Notes: a model not told the origin generated them from the letters alone. A stretch of 64,000 nt of DNA from Buxus sempervirens (GCA_947561395.2 OX387183.1:38918901-38982900); one strand, 5' to 3'; counted from the stretch's first letter, positions 31,858-43,200 are shown. Numbers and translations: made by a program.

Positions 31858-34190
31858 TGCCTGTCTTCGTGCTTTACATTTCCCAAATTTGTGATTGTGA
31901 CTTCTTTGCTTTGGTTGTTTGGTTTTCAAAATACTTTGAATTTATTTTAAAACGTAATTTTGAGGCTTTCGCTTCAAGCATTATTTAATTTATTTAAAAA
32001 GTAATTTAATTAATCAGGGAAATTCCCAAAAGAACAAAACTATATGTATGTGTGTAAAATTCCAACCCAACCGATGCTCAGTTTTCGTAGTTATTGAATT
32101 TTTTTAAACATTCATTGAAAGCCTCTTTCTCTTTCTACCCTTCCAGCTTCATATTAGATTTTTTATTTTCTTCGAAGCTAATAAAATTTTGGAAGTGTAG
32201 GTCCTACAAAGCCACAAGGCCCATTCAATCTCTATTTTTGCCCTTAATTTTCCAAACCCAAACAAAACAAAAAAAAACAAAAGACATTGAAATTTTAATG
32301 AGATAATAGATATCAAATAATTGGTTAGCAGGTGTATTCTAAACATAATTGGAAAACAATTTTTTTTTCTTTTTTTCTTTTCTTTTCTTCTGTTTGGAAG
32401 GTAAAGTGAGTTGAAGCTTCAAATAAACTCCACTGGAATGGGATACATTTGAGAGCTTCCACTCCATTCACAAGCTTCTTTTGATTCTGCTCGAATTTAA
32501 AGCATTGGCTGTTCACATGCCTTTGTGAAGCTGAAGGCTTGTCTTATTCCTGCACTTGTTTGTTCTCCCCTAACAACAAACCATGGCATAGAGATAGAGG
32601 CAGAAAGAGAGAAAACAAACCCATTGCTGTTTGTCATGGACACTCGATGCTTCAATAATGCTATCAATCCGCCTGCCACACTATTTATCATATATTTCAA
32701 TAGGGGTGACAAGTACATAATGTAGAATAGAAATGCTGGCCGGGTCTGTGTGTCAAACACTAATGCAATATCAAAAACAGACTATAAAACTGAAAAATAA
32801 TTACAAAACAAATAAAACTTGATCACATAGAGGATGGGATAAAAGAGTTGGAATGAGAGAAATGAGAGACTACAAGGAAAATTAAATAAACAGGACAAGG
32901 AAGAAACTTACATAGATGGGTTCGGATTTCTTAAAGAGAATAAGGGCCCTCCTTCATTTTAGCATCACAGGTCCCTCTCTTTCCCCGTGAAGAACTCAAA
33001 ATCCGGTGATGTTGATTAGTAGTCTATACCTGACATTTGTATTGCTGGCAAGACAGATTGATTTTAAAACAATTGAGAGAAGCAATCTATATGAAAAATT
33101 TCATCACTCAAGATTTCAACTCCTCAAATAGCTTAAGCATGTATTTTGAATTATATACAAAAAGGAAAGTCCAACAGCATAATTAAGGAATCAACGCAAG
33201 TTTTTTGGCATATTGAAAGCCCGGTTTATAGTTACTGAGAATGAGATGTAGATGGAGAATGGGAAAAGAGAGAAAATCGGTGTGTTGTAAAACCTGGAAA
33301 TGGAAACTTTGGCTCAATGGTTGAGTGGGTGTGGGTTGGTTAGTGAAGGGTATTTGGGGAACTTCATAAGATTATAATGGCAATAACGTAGATAAATGTC
33401 ATGTTTCAATAAAAAATCACTGACTTGTAAAAAAAAGTTGAAAAAGCTACCTTGAAACGTTAATTTAACTCCTGCTTTCAAACTATTAAAAATCTGTAAA
33501 AGCTTAACTGTTCAATAAAAAACCCAAAACGCAAAAACCGTTTTTGTGTTTTTTTTGCTGTGGCAAAAAACTTGCGTTGATTAACCATGTGATAGAGCAA
33601 TTTTTTGGCATAATGAAAGCTTGGTTTCTAATTTTAAAGCTGAGGCCTTCATACTCTCTTCACACTTAAGGATTCATTACTATTGTAGCATGCACAACTC
33701 ACAACTTCATTAACCATGAGACACAAATGGATCAATTTTTTGAAGAATATGGGGGAGAGGACTTGTTATTTCAAATCAAGGTGGACAAAATGTAGAGCCT
33801 CTAGAAGGTAGTCCCAAGCAGCTTGACAAAGAAAAACAATTGCATTTAGAGATGGAATTACATACAAAATGGAAATACCTAATGGTATAATTAAGAGTTG
33901 TTTATGATGTAGCTACGGGAAAGAGTTTATGCGATTGGTCACTTTGTAATATGTGGCATGGAATTTTGATTTTAATTGCCTTGCATGTTGTACAGCAACG
34001 TATTTTTGTTGATTTTGAAAACTTAAATCATTTTTTTTAATTAATTGTTATCAAACAAGTTTCTTGTTACTTGTTTTCAAAAACTCAAAAAACAGTAATT
34101 GTTACCAAACGGGTTTCTTGTCACTTGTTTTTAAAAACTTAAAAACAATTGAAAACGTCTTTAGTTTTCAAACTATTTAAAAGAAAACGT
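31858..34190. other. Intergenic, nothing recognised
   Basis: AT-rich, with short frames on both strands. A pair of overlapping frames at 32497-32760 has no family resemblance. No RNA gene was seen. Confidence 0.5.
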
Positions 34191-35738
34191 TACCAAACAG
34201 CCTCTAAATTAAAGATAAATGATTTTGTGGCAAATTGGGTCCGTTGACATGATGTCACGGGCAAGCAACTTACATGGTGCTTAGCCATGACAGTGCCATG
34301 ATTGGCACATAGCTTGACTTTGGTCAGGCGTGACCAACAAGAGAAGATCTTTTGGGGATCAACTCTCCAGGGTACTTCTACATGGCTCAAGGGTTCCTAG
34401 ATGGTAGTGCGGTGGTCATGTAGTGAAAATGCTTACAGGTATATTTCTAGTGTGTAAGCCCCACAAGATTTGGAGGTATGGAGAAGAATTGGTGAAGATT
34501 TGGATGTCCAGATTGAATCTATAGCGAAGAGGACGATGTCATGAAGCTACTAGTTCAAACGGATTGGGAAAACTCCTCCTAGAACTCCGAAAAACACTAG
34601 TATATATGATTGTACCAGAAAGGTTGATGTTTCCTCCTAATAGAATGGTAAAGTTGTAATATCCTATTTAAGGAGGAGTAGTTGTGCTTGGCTCTTCCTA
34701 GTGCCACAATGGGCACCAGACAAGCACTCCCCATGGAGATTTGGGGTGGGTCTTGGCATCATGAAGGTAATGTCTAAGGTCTCCTAGGACACAGTAGCGC
34801 ACTCCTATGTGGGGGCGGAGATTGGCATGCTCCCTAGCCCGTGGGTGTGCTGACATGCATTGGCAAGGCATGGCTAACTGATAGTGCTATAAGTGTCAAA
34901 TAGCACGGAAGGCAGGATTGTGGGGCAACGCCTTGCCGATGGAGCTTGCGTTGCTAATGCGAGGCATGGAGTGCCATGGTGGCTTATCGTTGGTGCTATG
35001 AGATACCGGTTGCTTCTCTTGATGTCATGTGTGGTGACATGATTGTGGGAGATGCGCTATGGGCTAGATAGCCTTGGCATGCAATGGTAGGAGCAGATGG
35101 AGCCTCAGTGCTATTTGATATGGTATCATGACACTTTAGGTGCAGGGCCTTGTGTGAGGACGCATTGGATGCTCACCTTGGTCAAGGACCTTGGTAGCAC
35201 TTCAAGGATGCCGTATAGGCCATCAGGACAAGGGAACACTACAAGTGGGGTGAGTGCCAGTTAGGTACTCTGAATCGACTTGTGGAATGGCCAAGATAGG
35301 CTTGGTGTACAAGGCTCAAAAGTGAGTAATATCCTATCAAGGTATCGTGTGGAAGCTGTTACATGATGGAAAAATACTTTGATGGTGTAAGGCTGGCTAT
35401 GGCTAGGTGAGAGCCATAGCGCCACGCGGTCGTTTTGCTGCAAGCGAAAAGTTTGGTAATGACAATAGGTTCCATGTATTTTCAGCTCGCCAGCAAATTA
35501 GTCAAACCAAACCCAATACGTTTAACTCCAACCCACTTACAACCTTCCCAAAACCTACAAATGTAACTAGTCACAATTATTTTTTTTTCATGTGAACCCC
35601 ACTTGAAGCATTTATAAAAATGAAAAATCACTGACCGTAAGATGCTCCACATGGCAGCGTTCGACGGCAAAAGCAAGCACCAAATCAAGTTAATATAGCA
35701 GAAGATTTCATTCCCTCTTGGAATAAACATTACTAGTG
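34191..35738. other. GC-richer block, probably a decayed retroelement
   Basis: From about 34220 to 35420 base composition is clearly richer in G and C than both neighbours, with many ggcat, gtgcc and cttggc words and no intact frame. A cctatttaaggagg TATA-like word is at about 34663. This looks like an old LTR or its flank, but no terminal repeats or protein motif could be fixed. Confidence 0.35.
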
Positions 35739-35743
35739 GGGTG

Positions 35744-36061
35744 TATTAGCAACAACAATTCAAATTCAAAGTTTAAACTCACGGAACACATGAATGGGAC
35801 GTAGCTGGATTCATAGAATAACAACTTCTGTTTAAGTTGCTATCCTCTTATCCATAGAGTAACAACTTCTGTTTAAGTTGTTATCCTCTTATCTCTGTTT
35901 AAATTATTTTGACTGAGTATCATGTACAGATGTTACTTTGTAACTGGGTTAGTTTTCTTCCCTTGTAAATTTGTAAAACAGAGTTCTATAAATACTAAAA
36001 ATCACCCACAATACATGTGTGGTGAGATTCCAAATTTCCATCGGTTTATTGTTTTTCTTCT
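35744..36061 (+). repeat. 5' LTR of the copia element
   Basis: 318 bp. It contains a tandem pair of a roughly 47-base unit (agaataacaacttctgttta and agagtaacaacttctgttta, starting near 35815 and 35862), which are candidate enhancer repeats. The TATA box tataaata is at 35987-35994, putting the transcript start near 36020. Confidence 0.95.
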
Positions 36062-36073
36062 TGGTATCAGAGC
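36062..36073 (+). promoter_or_regulatory. Primer-binding site, initiator Met tRNA
   Basis: tggtatcagagc directly follows the LTR. It is the standard copia site complementary to the 3' end of initiator methionine tRNA. Confidence 0.95.
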
Positions 36074-36080
36074 AATCAAC

Positions 36081-39000
36081 ATGTCTTCCGCATCACTAAG
36101 TGTTAACAATTTTGTTACACTTCGTCTCAAATCTGAGAACTATCTTCTCTGGCGTGAGCAGGTTCTAGCCCTTGCTGAAAGCCAAGATTTGGTTGGATAT
36201 CTTACTGGCGATATCAAGTCACCTCCTGCTGTACTTCCAGCAACTGGTGATTCAACCTCTGAACTCGTTCCAAATCCAGCTTATCAAAAGTGGAAGACAG
36301 CAGATCGTCTACTCCGCGGCTGGATCATTGGGACATTGACTGAAGAGGCTCTTAGCCTTGTAATCGGTCTTGACACCTCCATGCAAGTGTGGTTGGCTCT
36401 AACGGAAGCATATGCTCAAGCTTCACAAGAGCGTCAATTCCAACTTTCTCAACAACTCACATATTTAAAGAAGGATTCAGAGACTTCTCTCAACGATTAC
36501 CTTCGCAAATTCAAAAATATTTGTGATAGTCTTGCTGCCATTGGCCATGCGGTAAGTGACAAGACTAAGGTCTTTTCGCTACTAACTGGTCTTGGTATTC
36601 GTTATGAACCCTTTACCACATCTATGCTCAAACCTCCCATGCCTTCTTATAGTGAAGTTGTTTCTTTACTTCAAAGTTATGAAACCCGTATCAATCTTCA
36701 CAGTCCAGACCAGACACACTTTACAGCCTTCATTGGCCAGAAATCCAATACTAAGTATTCAAACAAAACCTCCAAAGCTTTGGGCACTTTTTCTTCAAAA
36801 GGAAGAGGTTTTGTACCTGCCAATCACTCCACTACAAAGAATCCTAGTCACGGTAACACTTCTTTATCCCGTGAAACAAGCCGAGATGTTGCTTGCCAGA
36901 TTTGTGGAAAACGTGGTCACGCTGCCATTCGTTGCTGGCACAGATTTAACCATTCTATTCAGCCTGATAATCTCCCTCAGGCTTTTGCAGCACTTCATCT
37001 TGATGCAGATACATCCACTGAGGAATGGACTTCAGACACAGGTGCATCGGCTCACATGACATCTGATGAAGGTAGTTTAAAAAATCTTCGTCCTTATGTT
37101 GGTAATGATCACGTTATTATTGGTAATGGGGATTTCTTACGTATTACTCATGTGGGTGATGCTATTCTTGGCACTGGTCATTCTCAAATTATTTTGAATG
37201 ATGTTCTTTTAGTTCCTGAGTTAGAACGGAATTTATTATCTATTGGACAGCTCACATCTGATTATCCAGTGAACTGTGAATTTTCTAACCGTGATTTTGT
37301 GGTCAAGGACCGAATGACACAACAGGTGCTGATGAAGGGAATAAAAAGGGGTAATTTGTATTCAATTCGTGCATCTCCAGTGGCTCTTTTCTCTACAAGG
37401 TTTCGAGTTGCTTCTGAAGAAACATGGCATTGGCGTCTTGGACATCCTCAAGCTGCTGTGGTTGACAAGCTTCGCCAATTAGGCTTCATCAAAGTTCTTG
37501 GGAATAAAACAACTTCTTTGTGTGAGAGTTGTCAATTAGGAAAGATTTCTAAACTTTCTTTTTTAAAATCTTCCTCCAAGAGTATTGCTGCATTTGACAA
37601 GATTCATATAGATTTATGGGGACCTGCTCCTACATCTTCCATGAATTCTTTTAAATATTATGCTGCCATTGTAGATGACTTTACCAAGTTTGTCTGGATG
37701 ATTCCCTTGAGGCAGAAATCAGATTTTTTTGATCAATTTCTATTATTTGAGAAATATGTAACTCGCCAGTTTGATAAGTTGATTAAGATTATTCAAACGG
37801 ATGGTGGGGGTGAGTTTATTAATCAAAGGTTTCAAACCCATTTACAAAAATCGGGTATCCTTCATCAAATTTCTTGTCCTTATACCCCTGAACAAAATGG
37901 GACTGTAGAAAGGCGTCATAGAGTTATACGTGAACTGGGAATTACTATGCTTATACATGCTAATATACCGAAACAGTTTTGGGTTGAAGCTTTCACTACT
38001 GCAGTGTTTCTCATCAACAGGATTCCTACAGCGACACTTCAATGGGATTGCCCATTTTTCCGGTTATATGGTCATGTACCTGATTATGGTTCTCTGCGTG
38101 TTTTTGGCACACGTTGTTTTCCATATTTGTGGGATACTAAAGGAAATAAATTTGATCACAAATCATTGTCTTGCGTTTTTATGGGTTACAGTGATAGGCA
38201 CAAAGGATATCGATGCTTCCATCCTCCTACCAGACGCACTTACATCTCTAGACATGTGGTATTTGATGAATCTGTTCTTCCATTCAAAAGCTCAGATATG
38301 TGCAAAAAAGGCTCACCGGAACCAGTGGTTACAACTTTTCAAGAATGGGTTCAGCCACACTTGTCATCTCCAAACTCTTCCAACTTATCTCCAACAGTCC
38401 CAGCAATACCACCAGTCACGGATGCTACTTTATTAATGCCTCCAATTCTTACTGAGCAAGAAGATGTCTCCTCATCAAACACTATGTCTGCAGCTGCTAT
38501 ACAGGATAATTTCTTATCCTTGCATTATGAAGCATCACCAACCACTCTTGAACAACGTGATCATTCTTTGCCTTCTGAACAACACATGATACATGCAGAG
38601 TCACCTCCTTCTTTGACCTTGGTGAGTCCTCCAACCACTCAATCTTCCACTCATCCAATGCTTACCCGTGCTAAAGCAGGAATCCGCAAGCCGAATCCTA
38701 AATATGCCTTGCTACATACCTATGATTCTATTCCAAAGGAGCCACGTACAGTTCGATCTGCGCTTTCCAACGAAGGATGGAAGAAAGCTATGGAAGATGA
38801 GTTGTTAGCCTTGTCTCAGAATCATACTTGGACTCTTGTACCTCGCCATTCATCCATGAATGTTGTTGGATCCCGATGGGTGTTCAAAGTCAAATTAAAT
38901 GCTGATGGCACTTTGGATCGTCTTAAAGCACGATTAGTGGCTAAAGGTTGTCATCAAGTTGACGGGATTGATTTTTCTGAAACATACTCTCCAGTTGTTA

Positions 39001-40337
39001 AACCAGGAACTATCAGGTTAGTTCTCTCTATTGCTGTGGTCAGAGGATGGACTATTCGTCAACTTGACGTTAAAAATGCTTTTCTTCATGGTTATCTCAT
39101 GGAAAGGGTTTTAATGGAACAACCTCCAGGTTTTGAGGATCCAATTTTTCCTGATCATGTTTGTTTATTAAATAAAGCCATCTATGGGTTAAAGCAAGCA
39201 CCCAGAGCATGGTTTGATCGCTTCAGCTCTTTTCTTCTTCAAGCTGGTTTTTCTTGTAGCTCTGCAGATCCCAGTCTATTTGTTCATCATTCAGATCAGG
39301 GTATCTTGGTACTCTTACTCTATGTTGATGATATCATACTCACTGGTTCTTGTGATTCCATTATACAAACCTTCATAGCTGCTTTACAGAGTGAGTTCGC
39401 CATGAAAGATCTCGGCCCTCTTCACTATTTTTTGGGAATTCAAGTATCCAATGTTTCTGGAGGCATTCTTCTTCACCAAACAAAATATGCTGTTGACTTA
39501 TTGGAGCATGACTCTATGCATGAGTCTAAGCCAGTGTGTACTCCTATGTGTCAAAAATTTAAGCCTGATCCACATTCGTCTCTGTATAAGGATCCTAGAC
39601 ACTATCGGTCTCTAGTTGGAGCATTACAATATCTCACTTTGACACGTCCAGATATTTCATTTAGTGTCAACTATGTGTCCCAATTTATGCAGGCACCAAC
39701 CAATTCTCACCTTACCATGGTTCGCCGCATTCTACGATATGTCAAGGGAACTCTACATCTTGGTCTCCATGTTCAAGCTTCAAGTACACTTGATTTATAT
39801 GCATTCTCCGATGCCGACTGGGCTGGTTGTCCTCTAACTCGTCGCTCAACGACAGGCTATTGCACTTATTTGGGGAGTAACATTATTTCCTGGTGTGCCA
39901 AGAAACAATCCACCGTTTCTCGTTCGAGCACCGAGGCTGAATATCGTGCTATGGCTCAAGCAACTGCAGAGATCACATGGTTAACCTTTTTGCTCAATGA
40001 TCTACATATCCCTTTGCCACATCCTCCGAAATTGTTCTGTGATAACTTAAGTTCATTATTCATGACTGTAAATCCGGTTTTCCATGCTAGAAGCAAGCAT
40101 ATTGAACTTGATTATCATTATGTTCGTGAAAGAGTCTCTCTTGGATTACTGGTCACCCATCATGTCTCTACTCATTCACAAATTGCTGATGTCTTCACCA
40201 AACCTCAAACTCGAGCAGCTTTGGAATCTTTATGTCACAAATTGTGCTTGGTCACCACGCACAATTTGAGGGGGAATATTAGCAACAACAATTCAAATTC
40301 AAAGTTTAAACTCACGGAACACATGAATGGGACGTAG
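36081..40337 (+). CDS. Copia Gag-Pol polyprotein (1418 aa), intact
   Basis: The start at 36081 is the first ATG after the primer site, opening MSSASLSVNNFVTLRL. Gag (UBN2-like) covers about residues 15-240. A zinc knuckle (CQICGKRGHAAIRC) is at about 272-285. The aspartic protease motif DTGASAH is near 318. A GAG-pre-integrase HHCC-type region (WHWRLGHP, CESCQLGK) is near 450-490. The integrase triad is Asp511, Asp574, Glu610, a DD35E spacing. The reverse transcriptase has LDVKNAFLHG and the active site YVDD at 1081-1084. The RNase H has Asp1244 (SDADWAG), SSTEAEYRA and FCDNLSS. All catalytic residues I can check are present and there is no stop or frameshift. The frame runs through the polypurine tract and ends 61 bases inside the 3' LTR, giving an unusual C-terminal tail. 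It is expressed from the 5' LTR. Confidence 0.95.
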   Translation: MSSASLSVNNFVTLRLKSENYLLWREQVLALAESQDLVGYLTGDIKSPPAVLPATGDSTSELVPNPAYQKWKTADRLLRGWIIGTLTEEALSLVIGLDTSMQVWLALTEAYAQASQERQFQLSQQLTYLKKDSETSLNDYLRKFKNICDSLAAIGHAVSDKTKVFSLLTGLGIRYEPFTTSMLKPPMPSYSEVVSLLQSYETRINLHSPDQTHFTAFIGQKSNTKYSNKTSKALGTFSSKGRGFVPANHSTTKNPSHGNTSLSRETSRDVACQICGKRGHAAIRCWHRFNHSIQPDNLPQAFAALHLDADTSTEEWTSDTGASAHMTSDEGSLKNLRPYVGNDHVIIGNGDFLRITHVGDAILGTGHSQIILNDVLLVPELERNLLSIGQLTSDYPVNCEFSNRDFVVKDRMTQQVLMKGIKRGNLYSIRASPVALFSTRFRVASEETWHWRLGHPQAAVVDKLRQLGFIKVLGNKTTSLCESCQLGKISKLSFLKSSSKSIAAFDKIHIDLWGPAPTSSMNSFKYYAAIVDDFTKFVWMIPLRQKSDFFDQFLLFEKYVTRQFDKLIKIIQTDGGGEFINQRFQTHLQKSGILHQISCPYTPEQNGTVERRHRVIRELGITMLIHANIPKQFWVEAFTTAVFLINRIPTATLQWDCPFFRLYGHVPDYGSLRVFGTRCFPYLWDTKGNKFDHKSLSCVFMGYSDRHKGYRCFHPPTRRTYISRHVVFDESVLPFKSSDMCKKGSPEPVVTTFQEWVQPHLSSPNSSNLSPTVPAIPPVTDATLLMPPILTEQEDVSSSNTMSAAAIQDNFLSLHYEASPTTLEQRDHSLPSEQHMIHAESPPSLTLVSPPTTQSSTHPMLTRAKAGIRKPNPKYALLHTYDSIPKEPRTVRSALSNEGWKKAMEDELLALSQNHTWTLVPRHSSMNVVGSRWVFKVKLNADGTLDRLKARLVAKGCHQVDGIDFSETYSPVVKPGTIRLVLSIAVVRGWTIRQLDVKNAFLHGYLMERVLMEQPPGFEDPIFPDHVCLLNKAIYGLKQAPRAWFDRFSSFLLQAGFSCSSADPSLFVHHSDQGILVLLLYVDDIILTGSCDSIIQTFIAALQSEFAMKDLGPLHYFLGIQVSNVSGGILLHQTKYAVDLLEHDSMHESKPVCTPMCQKFKPDPHSSLYKDPRHYRSLVGALQYLTLTRPDISFSVNYVSQFMQAPTNSHLTMVRRILRYVKGTLHLGLHVQASSTLDLYAFSDADWAGCPLTRRSTTGYCTYLGSNIISWCAKKQSTVSRSSTEAEYRAMAQATAEITWLTFLLNDLHIPLPHPPKLFCDNLSSLFMTVNPVFHARSKHIELDYHYVRERVSLGLLVTHHVSTHSQIADVFTKPQTRAALESLCHKLCLVTTHNLRGNISNNNSNSKFKLTEHMNGT
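40264..40276 (+). promoter_or_regulatory. Polypurine tract of the copia element
   Basis: tttgagggggaa sits immediately before the 3' LTR. It would prime plus-strand DNA synthesis. It is also translated as part of the gag-pol frame. Confidence 0.85.
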
Positions 40338-40594
40338 CTGGATTCATAGAATAACAACTTCTGTTTAAGTTGCTATCCTCTTATCCATAGAGTAACAACT
40401 TCTGTTTAAGTTGTTATCCTCTTATCTCTGTTTAAATTATTTTGACTGAGTATCATGTACAGATGTTACTTTGTAACTGGGTTAGTTTTCTTCCCTTGTA
40501 AATTTGTAAAACAGAGTTCTATAAATACTAAAAATCACCCACAATACATGTGTGGTGAGATTCCAAATTTCCATCGGTTTATTGTTTTTCTTCT
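40277..40594 (+). repeat. 3' LTR of the copia element
   Basis: 318 bp, identical by eye to the 5' LTR, starting tattagc and ending ttcttct, followed by the host duplication gggtg. Confidence 0.95.
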
Positions 40595-40599
40595 GGGTG

Positions 40600-41091
40600 C
40601 ACGTGCAATACTGTACGTGTATAGATACAAATTTTAGGACATATAAGAGATAAGGAAATGTTGAGCGTGAAAAATGAGAAAGATAAAGTCACTCATCAAA
40701 ATATATAAAAAAAATGACATTAGAAGATAATTTTAGAGAAGAAAAAAAAGTAGTTAGTTTGGCATGCTTCTCAAGGGGGTGCCTCGAATTATATACAAAT
40801 AGATATAGATTTAGTGAACGTGAAAAATTAGCATTAGTTATTTATCATATAAACTTGCTTGCATGAATATGAAAACAAAATAAACTGTGACGGATTAAAT
40901 TGGGGAGGCAGAATTTTAAGTCACCCGGTAGATCTTTAATTTCATGTAAACAAAAGAAGAGAAGAAAAAAAAATTTTCTCTGTGATCATCTCCATCTCCT
41001 TTATTTCAAGTCATTTTTTCACATGCACATGTGATGCCAAAGCGTTGTGAACAAATATACATGAACGTACGTACTCCGTTTTATCTTCCCC
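40600..41091. other. Intergenic, 3' flank of the second RTM2-like gene
   Basis: AT-rich, with no coding frame. The 3' UTR of the minus-strand gene probably occupies roughly 40950-41091. Confidence 0.5.
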
Positions 41092-41971
41092 TCAAGATCC
41101 CATTTTGTAAGAAATGAACAGGCCAAATCCCAAGATCATTAGAGCAGCCACAACCAAATTTGTCGCAAGTTCTTCAGGCTTCACCCTTTGATGGCCATCC
41201 ACTTTTTCCATTGTTTCATCCTTCCTTTCCTCCCAATCAACAGAATTCCTAGCCATTTCATCTTTTTCAGTTCCCTTCCTAACCCCTTCTAACTCTTCAG
41301 CGTTCTCTTCCATCACCCTTATTTCCTGATCTTCTGTAACCTTCTTAGCATGACGATCAGCCCTTTCCTTCTCTACCTTCTTTCCTGGAACAATCTTATT
41401 GCCTGTCAAGTCTCCGGTTTCACTTTCTGCTTTCTTGGACATATCGTCATGTCCCATTTGAGATTTTGGCTCACTTTTTGGTTTTTGAGGTGTTGAAGCT
41501 TCCCCTGGTCTGGATTTTGATATTTCATCTGGTCTATCAATTGGGACTTCCAGCTTTGGCATTAGAACTTTAAGTACCCCATCTTCCAAACTCGCACCCA
41601 TTCCGCTGATATTACAATTTTCCGGAATTCGAATGATCTTCTTGATTCGCCTCCATCTATTATTGTATAGCTGGCGTTCTCCGGCGATATTAAGATTTTC
41701 AGAGTCATCTAGCCAAAGATCTATCTGTTCTTTTGTAAAACCTGCAAAACAAATAGACTTCAATCTCTCTGGTTTTGCTTTCATGAATGAGACTTGAAAT
41801 AATGTAGCCGTTTCCAGCGAATGCTGCATAAAAGAAAATAAAAGCCAAGGAAACAAGCAAACCTTCTACATCAACGACAAGAGTATGTGAGCCTTCATCT
41901 ACATGCCAATCAAAGGGTGGATCAAAATCTTCGTACTTGCGAGGAGTAGTATTCCGAAACAATGTTTCCAT
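41092..41971 (-). CDS. RTM2-like small-HSP-domain membrane protein (252 aa)
   Basis: Two exons, 41971-41863 and 41741-41092. The intron is 121 bases with donor gtagaag/gtttgc and acceptor tgttttgcag/gt, splitting a Gly codon at exactly the same domain position as in the gene at 15573. The protein starts METLFRNTTPRKYEDFDPP. The HSP20-like domain covers about residues 15-100 (HTLVVDVEGFTKEQIDLWL, LNIAGERQ, DGVLKVLMPK). A long Pro/Lys/Glu-rich charged linker (about 105-225) follows, then a membrane helix (ATNLVVAALMILGFGLFISY). This is the full RTM2 layout, with the charged linker the other copy lacks. The family is linked to phloem-based limits on potyvirus movement; activity against any virus is not shown here. 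Starting in exon 2 would lose the first strands of the domain, so the two-exon model is preferred. Confidence 0.88.
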
Positions 41972-42033
41972 TTGAATTCTCTATCAACAAGGCCTGCAAC
42001 TGTTGAGTAAAAATATAAAGTTCAGGGCATGGG

Positions 42034-42040
42034 TTTATAT
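42034..42040 (-). promoter_or_regulatory. TATA box of the second RTM2-like gene
   Basis: The minus strand reads gcatataaaccc, about 65 bases before the ATG. The transcript should start near 42005. Confidence 0.6.
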
Positions 42041-42059
42041 GCGCAGACGGATGGTGGAG

Positions 42060-43200
42060 TGAATGGTCATTTTTGTGTTTACTTTCAGAGAAAACTATCC
42101 CTTTTTAATCTGTTTGGGTTTTTGGTGTTTTGGGGGCTTAAATTATCCCTTAGTTATTGAAGGATGATCACTTCTTGATGGAGCAAGGGAAAGTTCTTTG
42201 ATTGTTCTGCACTTCTTTAAGCTTCAGAGGAATTTCTAAAGAAAGCGAGAGGATGCTTAGAGGGTTATCTTTAAGATCTAGAACTCTGCCTGCACGTTGC
42301 TTTTGTCCATGAAGCCTCTCCATTTTTAAGTGTTTTTTGGTATAGCTTCTAAAAATTTACTTTTCCACTTTTAAAATTCAAAAAGTTCAAAAAAAATATG
42401 ACAAAAGCTAGTTTGATAGCAAAAATTTAAAGTCCGTGAATTATACTAGAACCAGTTAAAACGAGAGATGTAGAATTACTCAGTTCCTAAACTTCACTTC
42501 CTTATACCTACTTTATAGAGGTCTAGGGGAATGCATGCGCTATATGCAAAGCAACAAAGAAGTAGGCAGTTACTTATGACACATAGCGTTAACAAACCTG
42601 GGTGTTGGAGTAAATCTGAAAGAAAAAAATGAAGGGTATTTTCAGTATAAAATGTTAGGCGGGGTTGGCTTTTATAATAATATATTTATAATAATATAGA
42701 TGCAGAGATCCAAGATGATTGATATGCATGGATTGCTCTCCAGTTGGAATGCAGTAAAGATGCATCCCAACCGTCACCATCTTCCTCAAGGACATTAAAA
42801 TTCAGGGTAAGTTCATAAAATAATTTCAATAAAAATAGAAATATGAACTCCATTGTAGTTATTTGAACTGGAAGCAACCATCTCATTGACGACTTGACTT
42901 ACCTTGTAAAGATCTTCCCCATGAGCAGCATTGATGGTGTGTAAGAATCACTGATATCAGCTTTTTGACAAGTCAAGTTCAAGTTCATGGGATTTTGCAA
43001 GTCAAATCCACCATGTAACTTTCTGAGAAACCCATGACTGATCTCAGATTCACCCCCAAGCTTGGAAGCCAGATTAGTTAGTCTACCCCTAGAGAAAATT
43101 CAGTGCTGTACTAGCTTCAAATAAGTCATTTTAGGGAATCACTGTGCAATTATGTTATGGTACTTAAATTGAGTTTTTCCCATATACCAGAGTAGTGCTT
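42060..43200. other. Intergenic, nothing recognised
   Basis: AT-rich spacer upstream of the second RTM2-like gene and of the GH3 remnant. No supported gene or repeat. Confidence 0.5.

Larger units (their letters stand above)
35744..40594 (+). mobile_element. Complete Ty1/copia retrotransposon, very young
   Basis: The order is 5' LTR 35744-36061, primer-binding site 36062-36073, a single gag-pol frame 36081-40337, polypurine tract just before 40277, and 3' LTR 40277-40594. The host duplication gggtg flanks it (35739-35743 and 40595-40599). Both LTRs are 318 bp and I find no difference between them, so insertion is recent. The LTRs begin TA (tattagc) and end CT (ttcttct) instead of the usual TG...CA. 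The domain order protease-integrase-reverse transcriptase-RNase H makes it copia. Short LTRs and the pol style suggest the Ale/Retrofit group, which I infer only loosely. No disabling change was found, so it may still be able to move. Confidence 0.95.

Noticed and set aside
32497..32760. Overlapping frames on both strands that could encode a small protein
   Set aside because: No family resemblance, splice context or promoter was found.
33295..33345. A ggctcaatggttgag word resembling a tRNA or SINE A box
   Set aside because: No B box or cloverleaf partner is present at the right distance.
36592..38436. Alternative plus-strand frames inside the copia element
   Set aside because: They are out-of-frame shadows of the intact gag-pol.
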